Position numbers and translations under genes: made by a program
Assembly: GCA_003491635.1 (NCBI GenBank)
Contig: DNCG01000089.1
Coordinates: 1 to 7,859 of the forward strand
Direction of reading: 5' to 3'
Length of the DNA stretch: 7,859 nucleotides
Source: Actinomycetota bacterium
GTDB taxonomy: Bacteria; Actinomycetota; Aquicultoria; Subteraquimicrobiales; UBA9087
Notes under the pieces: generated by a model
The model's input: the letters and a program-made list of their open reading frames with translations, nothing else
Databases searched by the model: none
What the model was told of the DNA's origin: nothing
In this document: piece after piece, positions 1 to 5,647 of the stretch
Layout of the letters: each line of letters starts with the position of its first letter
How positions within the stretch are numbered: position 1 is the first letter of the stretch

Positions 1-23
1 CCCCTGAGGGGATGAGCGAGTGA
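1..23 (+). CDS. Possible C-terminal tail of SecY (partial)
   Basis: The first bases read without a stop in one frame (codons from base 3) as Pro-Glu-Gly-Met-Ser-Glu and then TGA at 21-23. This stop overlaps the adk GTG start by four bases (GTGA), a common sign of translational coupling. In spc operons the gene before adk is normally secY, whose product often ends in a short tail containing Glu-Gly. The identification therefore rests on position and on six residues only. It could equally be the end of another upstream gene. Confidence 0.35.
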
Positions 24-673
24 ACATCGTGCTTTTGGGAGCACCGGGTTCCGGCAAGGGAACTCAAGCCGCCATGATTTCGGGAAGATACGGAACTCCT
101 CACATCTCGACGGGTGATATCCTTCGCCAGGCCGTGACCGACGGGACGAGTTTGGGGTTGAAGGCCAAGGGATATATGGACCGGGGTGAACTGGTTCCGG
201 ATGAGATAATAATCGGTGTTGTGGAAGAATGCCTGCGGGAGGAGGATTGCGAGCGGGGATTCATTCTGGACGGATTCCCCAGAACCGTAGCCCAGGCCGA
301 GTCCCTCGAGGAGTCTTTGAAGGAGATGGGCGGGAGTCTGGATGTGGTCCTGAACATAGAGGTCGAAGACGAGGAAATCATTCGCCGACTTACCGGTCGA
401 CGAATCTGCGGAAAGTGTGGAAGAATATTTCATCTCCTCTTTGATCCCCCAAGAGATGAGGGGGTTTGCGAAGTATGCGGTGGCGATCTTTATCAGCGAG
501 CGGATGATACCGAGGAGACTGTGAGGAGAAGGCTGGAGGTTTACAAAGAGCAGACCGCGCCGCTCATCGATTTCTATAAGAGGAAAGGGCTGTTGAGAAA
601 CGTTCGAGGAGAAAAATCTGCGGCGGATGTTTTTGAGCATGTTCAAGAAACACTCGAGGGTATCAGGGGATGA
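20..673 (+). CDS. adk: Adenylate kinase, zinc-LID (long) form
   Basis: This cytoplasmic enzyme catalyses ATP + AMP = 2 ADP and keeps adenine nucleotides in balance. The 217-residue protein has the P-loop GAPGSGKGT at residues 7-15. The NMP-binding segment follows, with STGD at 30-33 and the DGFPRT motif at 84-89. The LID domain holds four cysteines (130, 133, 150, 153) arranged as CxxC...CxxC, the zinc-binding LID found in many Gram-positive and thermophilic enzymes. The conserved RADD lies at 160-163. The length matches the long bacterial form. The start is GTG at 20: an in-frame stop lies at 5-7, and GAGGGG (6-11) is a Shine-Dalgarno site 8 bases upstream. The stop overlaps the map ATG by four bases (ATGA), so the two genes are probably translationally coupled. 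Confidence 0.97.
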   Translation: MNIVLLGAPGSGKGTQAAMISGRYGTPHISTGDILRQAVTDGTSLGLKAKGYMDRGELVPDEIIIGVVEECLREEDCERGFILDGFPRTVAQAESLEESLKEMGGSLDVVLNIEVEDEEIIRRLTGRRICGKCGRIFHLLFDPPRDEGVCEVCGGDLYQRADDTEETVRRRLEVYKEQTAPLIDFYKRKGLLRNVRGEKSAADVFEHVQETLEGIRG

Positions 674-1416
674 TAATACGCAAATCCCCGGATGAAATAC
701 GGCTGATCCGTGAGGCGGGCTGCATTGTGGCCGAAACCCTCAGGTTGATCGAGGAGGCTATTAAACCCGGTCTGAGCACAATTGAGTTGGATCGGATGGC
801 GGAAGGGTATATAAAAAAACGTGGTGGGCGGCCGGCTTTTAAAGGTTATCGTGGTTTTCCGGCCTCCGTGTGCATCTCCATTAACGAGGGGGTTGTTCAT
901 GGAATCCCCGGCTCACGGAGTTTTAAATTGGGCGATATCGTGAGCGTGGATGTGGGAGTGGAGCATCGAGGTTGTTACGCTGATGCAGCGGCCACGTTTC
1001 CCGTGGGGGACGTTTCACCGGATGCAAAGCGTTTGATTGAGGTCACAAAGGGGGCTCTTGAAAAGGGAATAAATATGTGCCAGGTGGGTAACCATCTTTC
1101 GGATATCTCCCATGCCATTCAGCGGACGGCGGAGGAGGCCGGCTACTCTGTTGTTCGAGAGTTTGTGGGCCATGGCATTGGTCTGTCCATGCATGAGGAT
1201 CCTCAGATTCCCAACCATGGTGAGCCAGGTAGAGGTCCTCGGTTGGAGGAGGGGATGACCTTCGCCCTCGAACCCATGATAAATATCGGGGGTCATGAGG
1301 TAAAAGTTTTGCCGGATAAGTGGGGGGTTGTGACTTTAGACGAGAGTCTATCCGCCCATTTTGAGCATACCGTAGCCATCACCCGGGAAGGCCCATTGAT
1401 CTTAACGTCCTTGTAG
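670..1416 (+). CDS. map: Methionine aminopeptidase, type I
   Basis: This metalloprotease removes the initiator methionine from new proteins whose second residue is small. The 248-residue, single-domain 'pita-bread' protein lacks the N-terminal extension seen in some homologues. By comparison with the E. coli enzyme, the five metal ligands are present: Asp94 (in SVDVG), Asp105 (in YADAA), His168 (in GHGIG), Glu201 (in ALEPM) and Glu232 (in FEHT). The substrate-contacting His77 (VHGIP) is also present. The ATG start overlaps the adk stop as ATGA. The order adk-map-infA is the standard end of a bacterial spc operon. The last codons overlap the predicted infA promoter. Nothing in the protein looks unusual. 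Confidence 0.97.
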   Translation: MIIRKSPDEIRLIREAGCIVAETLRLIEEAIKPGLSTIELDRMAEGYIKKRGGRPAFKGYRGFPASVCISINEGVVHGIPGSRSFKLGDIVSVDVGVEHRGCYADAAATFPVGDVSPDAKRLIEVTKGALEKGINMCQVGNHLSDISHAIQRTAEEAGYSVVREFVGHGIGLSMHEDPQIPNHGEPGRGPRLEEGMTFALEPMINIGGHEVKVLPDKWGVVTLDESLSAHFEHTVAITREGPLILTSL

Positions 1417-1442
1417 ACGAGCCCGTTTGTTTTTGGTATAAT
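1414..1442 (+). promoter_or_regulatory. Predicted sigma-70-type promoter for infA and the alpha operon
   Basis: A perfect -10 box TATAAT lies at 1437-1442. It is preceded by TGG at 1434-1436 (an extended -10, TGn). Seventeen bases upstream is a partial -35 box, TAGACG at 1414-1419, which matches TTGACA at four of six positions. The -35 box overlaps the map stop codon. Transcription would begin near 1449, leaving a leader of about 23 bases before the infA GTG at 1472. Elements and spacing are read directly; activity is inferred. It would let infA through rplQ be transcribed independently of the upstream spc operon. Confidence 0.7.
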
Positions 1443-1471
1443 ACTCCCTTGTGACTTGAGAGGGCTCATGG

Positions 1472-1702
1472 GTGAGGACTGTGACCAAGAAGGAAGAAGC
1501 AATTGAGGTTGAGGGGAAAGTGATTGAAACTTTGCCCAACGCCATGTTTCGAGTGGAGTTGGACAATGGTCATGTCGTCCTCGCACATATTTCGGGGAAG
1601 ATGCGCATGCACTATATACGGATTTTGCCGGGCGACAGGGTTGCTTTAGAGCTTTCTCCTTACGATCTTACCAGGGGAAGGATCGTTTACAGGTTTAAAT
1701 GA
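1472..1702 (+). CDS. infA: Translation initiation factor IF-1
   Basis: IF-1 is a small OB-fold (S1-like) protein that binds the 30S A site during initiation and works with IF-2 and IF-3. The sequence from EAIEVEGKVIETLPNAMF to YDLTRGRIVYRFK covers the whole conserved family, including AHISGKMR and YIRILPGD. Two in-frame GTG starts are possible. GTG 1472 (76 residues) has GAGAGGG at 1458-1464, seven bases upstream, and is used here. GTG 1481 (73 residues, starting MTKKEE) matches the usual family length better, but its GGTGAGG site is only three bases away. An ATG at 1468 is out of frame. The gene lies just downstream of a predicted promoter and starts the rpmJ-rpsM-rpsK-rpsD-rpoA-rplQ run. 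Confidence 0.96.
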   Translation: MRTVTKKEEAIEVEGKVIETLPNAMFRVELDNGHVVLAHISGKMRMHYIRILPGDRVALELSPYDLTRGRIVYRFK

Positions 1703-1706
1703 AAAC

Positions 1707-1753
1707 CGTCGATGGGCTACAGTTCCTAAAATTGCTCATCGGTGATGAGCTAC
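1707..1753 (+). promoter_or_regulatory. Alternative hairpins in the infA-rpmJ spacer
   Basis: GCTCATC (1734-1740) and GATGAGC (1744-1750) form a perfect 7-bp stem with a GGT loop. The same central arm can instead pair with the upstream segment at 1707-1717 (containing GATGGGC), giving an approximately 11-bp stem with G-U pairs and a 16-base loop. The two outer arms are near-direct repeats (GATGGGCTAC 1711-1720 and GATGAGCTAC 1744-1753, 9 of 10 identical). No U-run follows, so this is not an intrinsic terminator. The structures are read from the sequence. A regulatory or processing role is inference. Confidence 0.4.
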
Positions 1754-1772
1754 GAACAATGGGTTGATTGTG

Positions 1773-1886
1773 ATGAAGGTTAAACCGTCTGTTAAGAAGA
1801 TATGTGAGAAATGCAAGATAATAAGGCGCAAAGGAAAGGTCATAGTAATTTGTGATAACCCCAGGCATAAGCAGAGGCAGGGGTAG
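1773..1886 (+). CDS. rpmJ: 50S ribosomal protein L36 (bL36), zinc form
   Basis: L36 is the smallest large-subunit protein and sits near the 23S rRNA domain II/V junction. The 37-residue product starts MKVKPSVKKIC, matching the family in length and sequence. It carries the full zinc ribbon: Cys11, Cys14, Cys27 and His32 (CxxC...CxxxxH). This is the zinc-binding 'C+' version rather than a zinc-free paralogue. The ATG at 1773 is chosen from the conserved N terminus. A GTG immediately before it (1770) is in frame and would add one residue. No strong Shine-Dalgarno site is visible, so translation may depend on coupling or on the spacer RNA structure. It lies between infA and rpsM, its usual place. 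Confidence 0.96.
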   Translation: MKVKPSVKKICEKCKIIRRKGKVIVICDNPRHKQRQG

Positions 1887-1891
1887 TAGGT

Positions 1892-1920
1892 GGGAGATGT
1901 TCCCCGATTTGATTAGGGGG
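1892..1920 (+). promoter_or_regulatory. Possible Shine-Dalgarno-masking switch before rpsM
   Basis: The rpsM ribosome-binding site AGGGGG (1915-1920) can pair through its G run with TCCCC (1901-1905), giving a 4-5 bp hairpin. The same C-run can instead pair with GGGA (1892-1895), which would free the site. Both pairings are short, so stability is uncertain. In E. coli the alpha operon is autoregulated by S4 binding an RNA structure at the rpsM start. Whether this leader does the same is inference. Confidence 0.25.
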
Positions 1921-1928
1921 TAGGTTAA

Positions 1929-2300
1929 TTGACACGAATTGCAGGAATTGACCTTCCGCGAGAAAAAAGAGTGGAAGTCGCTTTGACCTATATATATGGC
2001 GTTGGGGCTTCTAGTGCGAAGCGGATTTTGACCGCAGCGAAGGTGGACCCGGATGCGCGAGTTCGTGATCTCACCGAGGAAGAGGTGGTGAGACTCCGTG
2101 CCTTCATTGATAAGAATCTTAAGGTGGAGGGGGATCTCCGGAGGGAGGTTTCTCAGAATGTAAAGCGTCTGATGGAAATCGGCTGCTATCGCGGGTTGCG
2201 TCATAGAAGGGGTCTTCCTGTCAGAGGACAGAGAACCCATACCAATGCTCGTACGCGTAAGGGTCCCCGGAAGGCAATTGGCGTTAAGCGAAGGGCGTAA
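1929..2300 (+). CDS. rpsM: 30S ribosomal protein S13 (uS13)
   Basis: S13 is in the head of the small subunit, where it contacts the P-site tRNA and forms bridges to the large subunit. The 123-residue protein begins TRIAGIDLPREKRV, the highly conserved S13 N terminus. The helix-two-turns-helix region spans about residues 14-60. The signature HRRGLPVRGQRTHTNARTRKG (92-112) is followed by a basic tail ending KRRA. The start is TTG at 1929. It is directly preceded by an in-frame TAA (1926-1928), and family alignment leaves no other choice. The Shine-Dalgarno site AGGGGG (1915-1920) lies eight bases upstream. This is the first gene of the classical alpha operon. Confidence 0.97.
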   Translation: MTRIAGIDLPREKRVEVALTYIYGVGASSAKRILTAAKVDPDARVRDLTEEEVVRLRAFIDKNLKVEGDLRREVSQNVKRLMEIGCYRGLRHRRGLPVRGQRTHTNARTRKGPRKAIGVKRRA

Positions 2301-2311
2301 AGGAGGCTGAA

Positions 2312-2710
2312 TTGGTAAGGAAGAAAATGGCAGGGTCTAAGGTGAGGCGCAAGGAGCGCAAGAATATCGCTCGTGGTGCCGCACACATAAAGTCCACCTT
2401 CAACAATACGGTTATTACCATCACTGATCTTGAAGGCAATGCGGTTGTCTGGGAAAGTGCCGGTACGATGGGGTTTAAAGGGTCCAGAAAGAGCACACCC
2501 TTTGCTGCCCAGTTGGCGGCGGAGTCGGCGGCCAAGAAAGCTCGCGAACATGGTATGAAAAAGATCGAGGTTTTTGTGAAGGGACCGGGTGCTGGTCGAG
2601 AAGCTGCTATCAGATCACTCCAGGCTGCCGGTTTGGAGGTATGCAGCATCACCGATGTTACTCCAGTGCCCCACAATGGTTGTCGTCCACGGAAGAGAAG
2701 GAGAGTTTAG
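2312..2710 (+). CDS. rpsK: 30S ribosomal protein S11 (uS11)
   Basis: S11 is part of the small-subunit platform, near the 3' end of 16S rRNA and the mRNA exit. The 132-residue product has the core AHIKSTFNNT (24-33), GSRKSTPFAAQ and the C-terminal block GPGAGREAAIRSLQAAGLEV...PHNGCRPRKRRRV (91-132). The Asn-Gly in PHNGC (122-123) corresponds to the site where E. coli S11 is known to form isoaspartate. The start is TTG at 2312, five bases after a perfect AGGAGG (2301-2306). ATG 2327 (MAGSK..., 127 residues) is an alternative with a weaker site. The gene begins 11 bases after rpsM and ends 13 bases before rpsD. Confidence 0.97.
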   Translation: MVRKKMAGSKVRRKERKNIARGAAHIKSTFNNTVITITDLEGNAVVWESAGTMGFKGSRKSTPFAAQLAAESAAKKAREHGMKKIEVFVKGPGAGREAAIRSLQAAGLEVCSITDVTPVPHNGCRPRKRRRV

Positions 2711-2723
2711 GAGCAGGCTGGTT

Positions 2724-3350
2724 ATGGCAAGATATGTAGGTCCTCGTTGCAAGCTTTGTCGAAGAGAGGGTGAAAAGTTATTTCTCAAGGGAGAGAGGTG
2801 CCTAACGGATAAATGCGCCATGGAGAGGCACCCCTATTCTCCTGGTGAGAAGGGCAAAAAGTACGCCAAAGAATCGGACTACAGTAAGCAGTTGAGAGAG
2901 AAGCAAAAGGCCAAGCGACTCTACGGGCTGCTGGAAAAGCAGTTCAAGGGTTATTACAGCTTGGCGGCGAGACAGAAGGGCATTACCGGGGAGAATCTTC
3001 TGAGGCTTTTAGAGCTCCGGTTGGACAACGCCGTTTACCGTTTGGGTTTCGCCTTTTCCAGGAGCGAGGCTCGTCAATTTGTCAAACACGGGCACTTTAT
3101 GGTCAATGGTCGGGTTGTCAACATCCCATCTTATCGGGTTGAGCCCGGGGATATTATTACCTTGAGTCCCCAGGGCCAGAATGTGCCCCGCATCAAGGAA
3201 AGCGCCGAGTCCTCCTCGAAGGCCCAGGTACCTGTCTGGCTTGAGGTGGATTACAAGAATTTCACCGGTAAAGTAGCGGAGGTACCACGTAGGGAACAAA
3301 TAGAAGTTCCGATTCAAGAGAAACTCATCGTCGAACTTTACTCCAAGTAG
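2724..3350 (+). CDS. rpsD: 30S ribosomal protein S4 (uS4), zinc form
   Basis: S4 is a primary 16S rRNA-binding protein that nucleates assembly of the 30S body. It is also the autoregulator of the alpha operon in E. coli. The 208-residue protein begins MARYVGPRCKLCRREGEK. Cys9, Cys12, Cys26 and Cys31 form the four-cysteine zinc site known from Thermus S4, so this is the C+ type. The S4 RNA-binding domain lies at about 97-160 (LELRLDNAVYRLGF...HGHFMVNG). The C terminus reads QIEVPIQEKLIVELYSK. ATG 2724 is the start: the reading frame is open further upstream within rpsK, but family alignment begins here and AGGAG (2709-2713) lies ten bases upstream. Confidence 0.97.
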   Translation: MARYVGPRCKLCRREGEKLFLKGERCLTDKCAMERHPYSPGEKGKKYAKESDYSKQLREKQKAKRLYGLLEKQFKGYYSLAARQKGITGENLLRLLELRLDNAVYRLGFAFSRSEARQFVKHGHFMVNGRVVNIPSYRVEPGDIITLSPQGQNVPRIKESAESSSKAQVPVWLEVDYKNFTGKVAEVPRREQIEVPIQEKLIVELYSK

Positions 3351-3411
3351 TGAGCTGAAGAGGAATCGCCCATTTCTCACCCCTGCTTTGTTATGTTAAG
3401 GAGGCACATCT

Positions 3412-4347
3412 ATGTTGGAAATTTTAAAACCTCGCATCTCTATGGAGAAAGTATCCGATTTTTCGGCTAAGTTTAGCGTGGAGCCTCTCGAGAGAGGTTT
3501 TGGGTATACTCTGGGGAATATGCTTCGGAGAGTGCTACTCTCTTCTCTTCCCGGGGCGGCGATAACCTCGATAAAGATTGAGGGAGTGGCCCATGAATTC
3601 TCGACGATACCGGGGGTAAAAGAAGATGTAGCCGATATCATTTTGAATTTGAAGGAGCTGGTCTTAAGGCTCCAAAACGGTGAGTCGGCGACCATAAGAA
3701 TCGAGGCAAAAGGTCCCAAGGAGATTAAGGCGAAGGACATTACTCTTCCCAGCGAGGTTGAGGTGGTCAATCCCAATCTCCACATCGCCACCGTCAATAA
3801 AGAAGGCAAGATAGAGATGGAGATGGTCGTGGAGAAGGGCAGAGGATATGTTCCAGCGGAGCGCAATAAGAAGCCCTCCGCTCCCATAGGGACCATTCCC
3901 ATGGACTCCCTTTTCAGTCCCATAAGGCGGGTCTCCTACATCGTTGAGAGTGCCCGGGTTGGTCAGAGGACGGATTACGATAGACTGGTTTTGGAGGTGG
4001 AGACCAACGGGGGTATAGACCCTGCGGAGGCGGTGAGTTTGGCCGCTAAAATTGTCAATGATCATATGGTTTTGTTCATGGAACAGTCTCCGGATAAAGC
4101 CGAGGAAGTTGTGTTCGTCCCTGATGAACTTCGGAAAGATAAGAGTCTCGATTTACCCATCGAGGACATGGATTTTTCGGTGCGCTCCTACAACTGCCTG
4201 AAAAGGCAGGGGATAAATACCATACAACATCTGATAAATAACACCGAGGCCGATTTGCTCAACATCAGGAACTTTGGAACGAAATCGATTGAAGAGGTCA
4301 AAGAGAAGCTTTCTGCACTCGATTTATCGTTGAAACAAAGTGAGTAG
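3412..4347 (+). CDS. rpoA: DNA-directed RNA polymerase alpha subunit
   Basis: The alpha dimer is the scaffold for assembling beta and beta-prime, and its C-terminal domain contacts UP elements and activators. The 311-residue protein has the N-terminal dimerisation/assembly domain at about 1-225, with GFGYTLGNMLRRVLLSSLPG (29-48) and GVAHEFSTIPGVKEDV (58-73). A linker follows, then the alpha-CTD (about 247-307). The CTD retains the DNA-binding residues Arg258, Asn261, Cys262 and Lys264 (VRSYNCLK), and NFGTKS at 287-292, matching E. coli residues around 265-271 and 294-299. The Shine-Dalgarno site TAAGGAGG (3397-3404) is seven bases before the ATG and is the strongest in the window. The 61-base gap after rpsD contains no convincing promoter. 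Confidence 0.98.
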   Translation: MLEILKPRISMEKVSDFSAKFSVEPLERGFGYTLGNMLRRVLLSSLPGAAITSIKIEGVAHEFSTIPGVKEDVADIILNLKELVLRLQNGESATIRIEAKGPKEIKAKDITLPSEVEVVNPNLHIATVNKEGKIEMEMVVEKGRGYVPAERNKKPSAPIGTIPMDSLFSPIRRVSYIVESARVGQRTDYDRLVLEVETNGGIDPAEAVSLAAKIVNDHMVLFMEQSPDKAEEVVFVPDELRKDKSLDLPIEDMDFSVRSYNCLKRQGINTIQHLINNTEADLLNIRNFGTKSIEEVKEKLSALDLSLKQSE

Positions 4348-4352
4348 GGAAG

Positions 4353-4703
4353 ATGAGGCATCTCAAGAAGGGAAGAAAAATCGGTAGCGATGCTGAGCAT
4401 GGGAAGGCAATCCTGCGAGGTTTGGCTGCCCAGGTTTTTGAGCATGGACGGATTAAAACGACCGAAGCGCGGGCCAAGGAGGTTCGCCTCCTAATTGATG
4501 AGGTTGTGACATTGGCGAAGAAGGGGGATGTTCATTCTCGACGTCGAGTGCTTTCCATGATCGAGGACAGAAAGCTTGTCCACAAGATTTTTTCGGAGAT
4601 AGCTCCTCGCTTCAAGGATAGAGGGGGTGGCTTCACCCGAATTTTGAAGATCGGTCACCGGCAAGGGGATGCCGCTCCCACGGTTTTCATAGAGTTGGTA
4701 TAA
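4353..4703 (+). CDS. rplQ: 50S ribosomal protein L17 (bL17)
   Basis: L17 is a bacterial large-subunit protein near the peptide exit tunnel. The 116-residue product has the family's typical length. It begins MRHLKKGRKIG, carries the signature ILRGLAAQVFEHGRIKTTEARAKEVR (20-45), and ends in the conserved RILKIGHRQGDAAPTVFIELV. It starts five bases after the rpoA stop. The ribosome-binding purines (around TAGGGA, 4345-4350) overlap that stop, so translation is probably coupled to rpoA. It is the normal last gene of the alpha operon and is followed by two hairpins (4706-4750 and 4774-4802). Confidence 0.97.
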   Translation: MRHLKKGRKIGSDAEHGKAILRGLAAQVFEHGRIKTTEARAKEVRLLIDEVVTLAKKGDVHSRRRVLSMIEDRKLVHKIFSEIAPRFKDRGGGFTRILKIGHRQGDAAPTVFIELV

Positions 4704-4705
4704 AG

Positions 4706-4750
4706 CAATCACCCCCCCGTCGCCTGCCGGCAGGCAGGGCCGGGTGGTTG
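4706..4750. repeat. GC-rich compound palindrome after rplQ
   Basis: An outer 9-bp stem pairs CAATCACCC (4706-4714) with GGGTGGTTG (4742-4750), with one G-U pair. Inside it CCC (4716-4718) can pair with GGG (4737-4739). At the centre is the perfect 14-base palindrome GCCTGCCGGCAGGC (4722-4735). No U-run follows, so it does not look like a classical intrinsic terminator by itself. It could protect the 3' end of the ribosomal mRNA, act as a terminator of another class, or be a copy of a dispersed palindromic (REP-like) repeat. Only a genome-wide count could separate these. Confidence 0.5.
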
Positions 4751-4773
4751 ATCGTCATTGGAATATGTTAATC

Positions 4774-4807
4774 TAAGGCAAAAGCTCAATGCTTTTGCCT
4801 TATCTTT
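4774..4807 (+). terminator. Terminator-like hairpin before ecfA1
   Basis: TAAGGCAAAAGC (4774-4785) and GCTTTTGCCTTA (4791-4802) form a perfect 12-bp stem with the 5-base loop TCAAT, followed by TCTTT. This has the shape of a Rho-independent terminator, but the U tract is short and interrupted. Its end is one base before the ecfA1 Shine-Dalgarno site (AGGTGG, 4808-4813). It may end the alpha-operon transcript, allow partial read-through into the ECF genes, or act as an attenuator. The structure is directly seen; strength and role are inferred. Confidence 0.6.
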
Positions 4808-4816
4808 AGGTGGAAA

Positions 4817-5647
4817 ATGATCGAGATAACGGGCTTAAGTTTTGTCTACAATCCGGGGCGGGAGGATGAAATTCTCGCCCTGAACGATATCAATCTGGCC
4901 GTCAAAGAGGGCGAGTTTATAGTAGTTCTCGGTCGCAATGGTTCGGGGAAATCCACTCTGGCCAGGCACTTCAACGGGCTTCTCCTCCCCACCGAGGGCG
5001 AGGTTAATGTGGATGGGCTCTCGACAAAAGACCCCCAGGATCTCTGGAAAATAAGACAACTTGTGGGGATGGTCTTCCAAAACCCCGACAACCAGATAGT
5101 GGCAACCGTGGTGGAGGAGGATGTCGCCTTCGGCCCCGAGAATCTGGGTGCTCCCCCTGTTGAGATTCGAAAAAGGGTGGACGAGGCGTTGGCCGCCGTT
5201 CATATGTCAGAGTATGCCAGGTATGAACCGCACCTCCTTTCGGGAGGACAGAAGCAGAGAGTGGCCATCGCCGGCATCCTGGCGATGAAGTCGAAATACC
5301 TGGTTCTCGATGAACCCACCTCCCAGCTTGATCCCAGGGGGAGGAGGGAAGTCATGGAAACCCTCCGGAATTTGAATGTCAAGGAGGGGGCTACCGTGGT
5401 TCACATCACTCACTTCGTCGAGGAGGCCATTTACGCCGAGCGAGTTATTGTGATGGATAAGGGAAGGGTGGCTCTGGATGGTGCTCCTCGAGCTGTCTTA
5501 GGCGATGTGGAGAGGGTAAAGTCTCTGGGGATCACCCCTCCTCCCATGACGATCCTGGCACACCGTCTGGCCAAAAGGGGATTGAAAGTTCCCAGGGATA
5601 TTCTCGATGTGGAAGAGATGGTGAGAACCTTATGCTCCTTGAGTTAG
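4817..5647 (+). CDS. ecfA1: ECF transporter energy-coupling ATPase EcfA1
   Basis: This is one of two ABC ATPases that drive uptake of vitamins or metal ions by group II energy-coupling factor importers. The 276-residue protein has Walker A GRNGSGKST (39-47), the Q-loop around Gln88 (VFQNPDNQ), the ABC signature LSGGQKQR (141-148), Walker B and catalytic Glu in LVLDEP (162-167, Glu166), D-loop SQLD (169-172) and the H-loop His199. The C-terminal extension contains RGLKVP (254-259), as in its paralogue ecfA2. The ATG is three bases after AGGTGG (4808-4813), an unusually short gap. The gene overlaps ecfA2 by 16 bases. Its position after rplQ and the paralogous pair plus EcfT support EcfA1 rather than a generic ABC ATPase. 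Confidence 0.94.
   Translation: MIEITGLSFVYNPGREDEILALNDINLAVKEGEFIVVLGRNGSGKSTLARHFNGLLLPTEGEVNVDGLSTKDPQDLWKIRQLVGMVFQNPDNQIVATVVEEDVAFGPENLGAPPVEIRKRVDEALAAVHMSEYARYEPHLLSGGQKQRVAIAGILAMKSKYLVLDEPTSQLDPRGRREVMETLRNLNVKEGATVVHITHFVEEAIYAERVIVMDKGRVALDGAPRAVLGDVERVKSLGITPPPMTILAHRLAKRGLKVPRDILDVEEMVRTLCSLS

Noticed and set aside
1695..2240. 181-codon minus-strand open frame opposite rpmJ and rpsM
   Set aside because: It lies antisense to two confidently identified ribosomal-protein genes, has no recognisable domain, and is best explained as a shadow of their codon use.
2589..2723. Upstream extension of the rpsD frame into rpsK
   Set aside because: The S4 family begins at MARYVGPRCKLC (ATG 2724), which has its own Shine-Dalgarno site. 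The extension only reads rpsK codons in another frame.
3351..3411. Possible promoter or hairpin between rpsD and rpoA
   Set aside because: Only a weak 5-bp pairing with a long loop (GTGAG/CTCAC) and no well-spaced -35/-10 pair are present; the region is explained as a short leader with a strong rpoA ribosome-binding site.
3396..3923. 175-codon minus-strand open frame opposite rpoA
   Set aside because: It is fully antisense to the conserved alpha N-terminal domain and lacks a plausible ribosome-binding site or domain.
4748..4776. Possible promoter upstream of ecfA1 (TTGATC or TTGGAA with AT-rich sequence)
   Set aside because: No -10-like sequence lies at the right distance from either -35-like element; spacings are 10-13 bases or the -10 match is poor.
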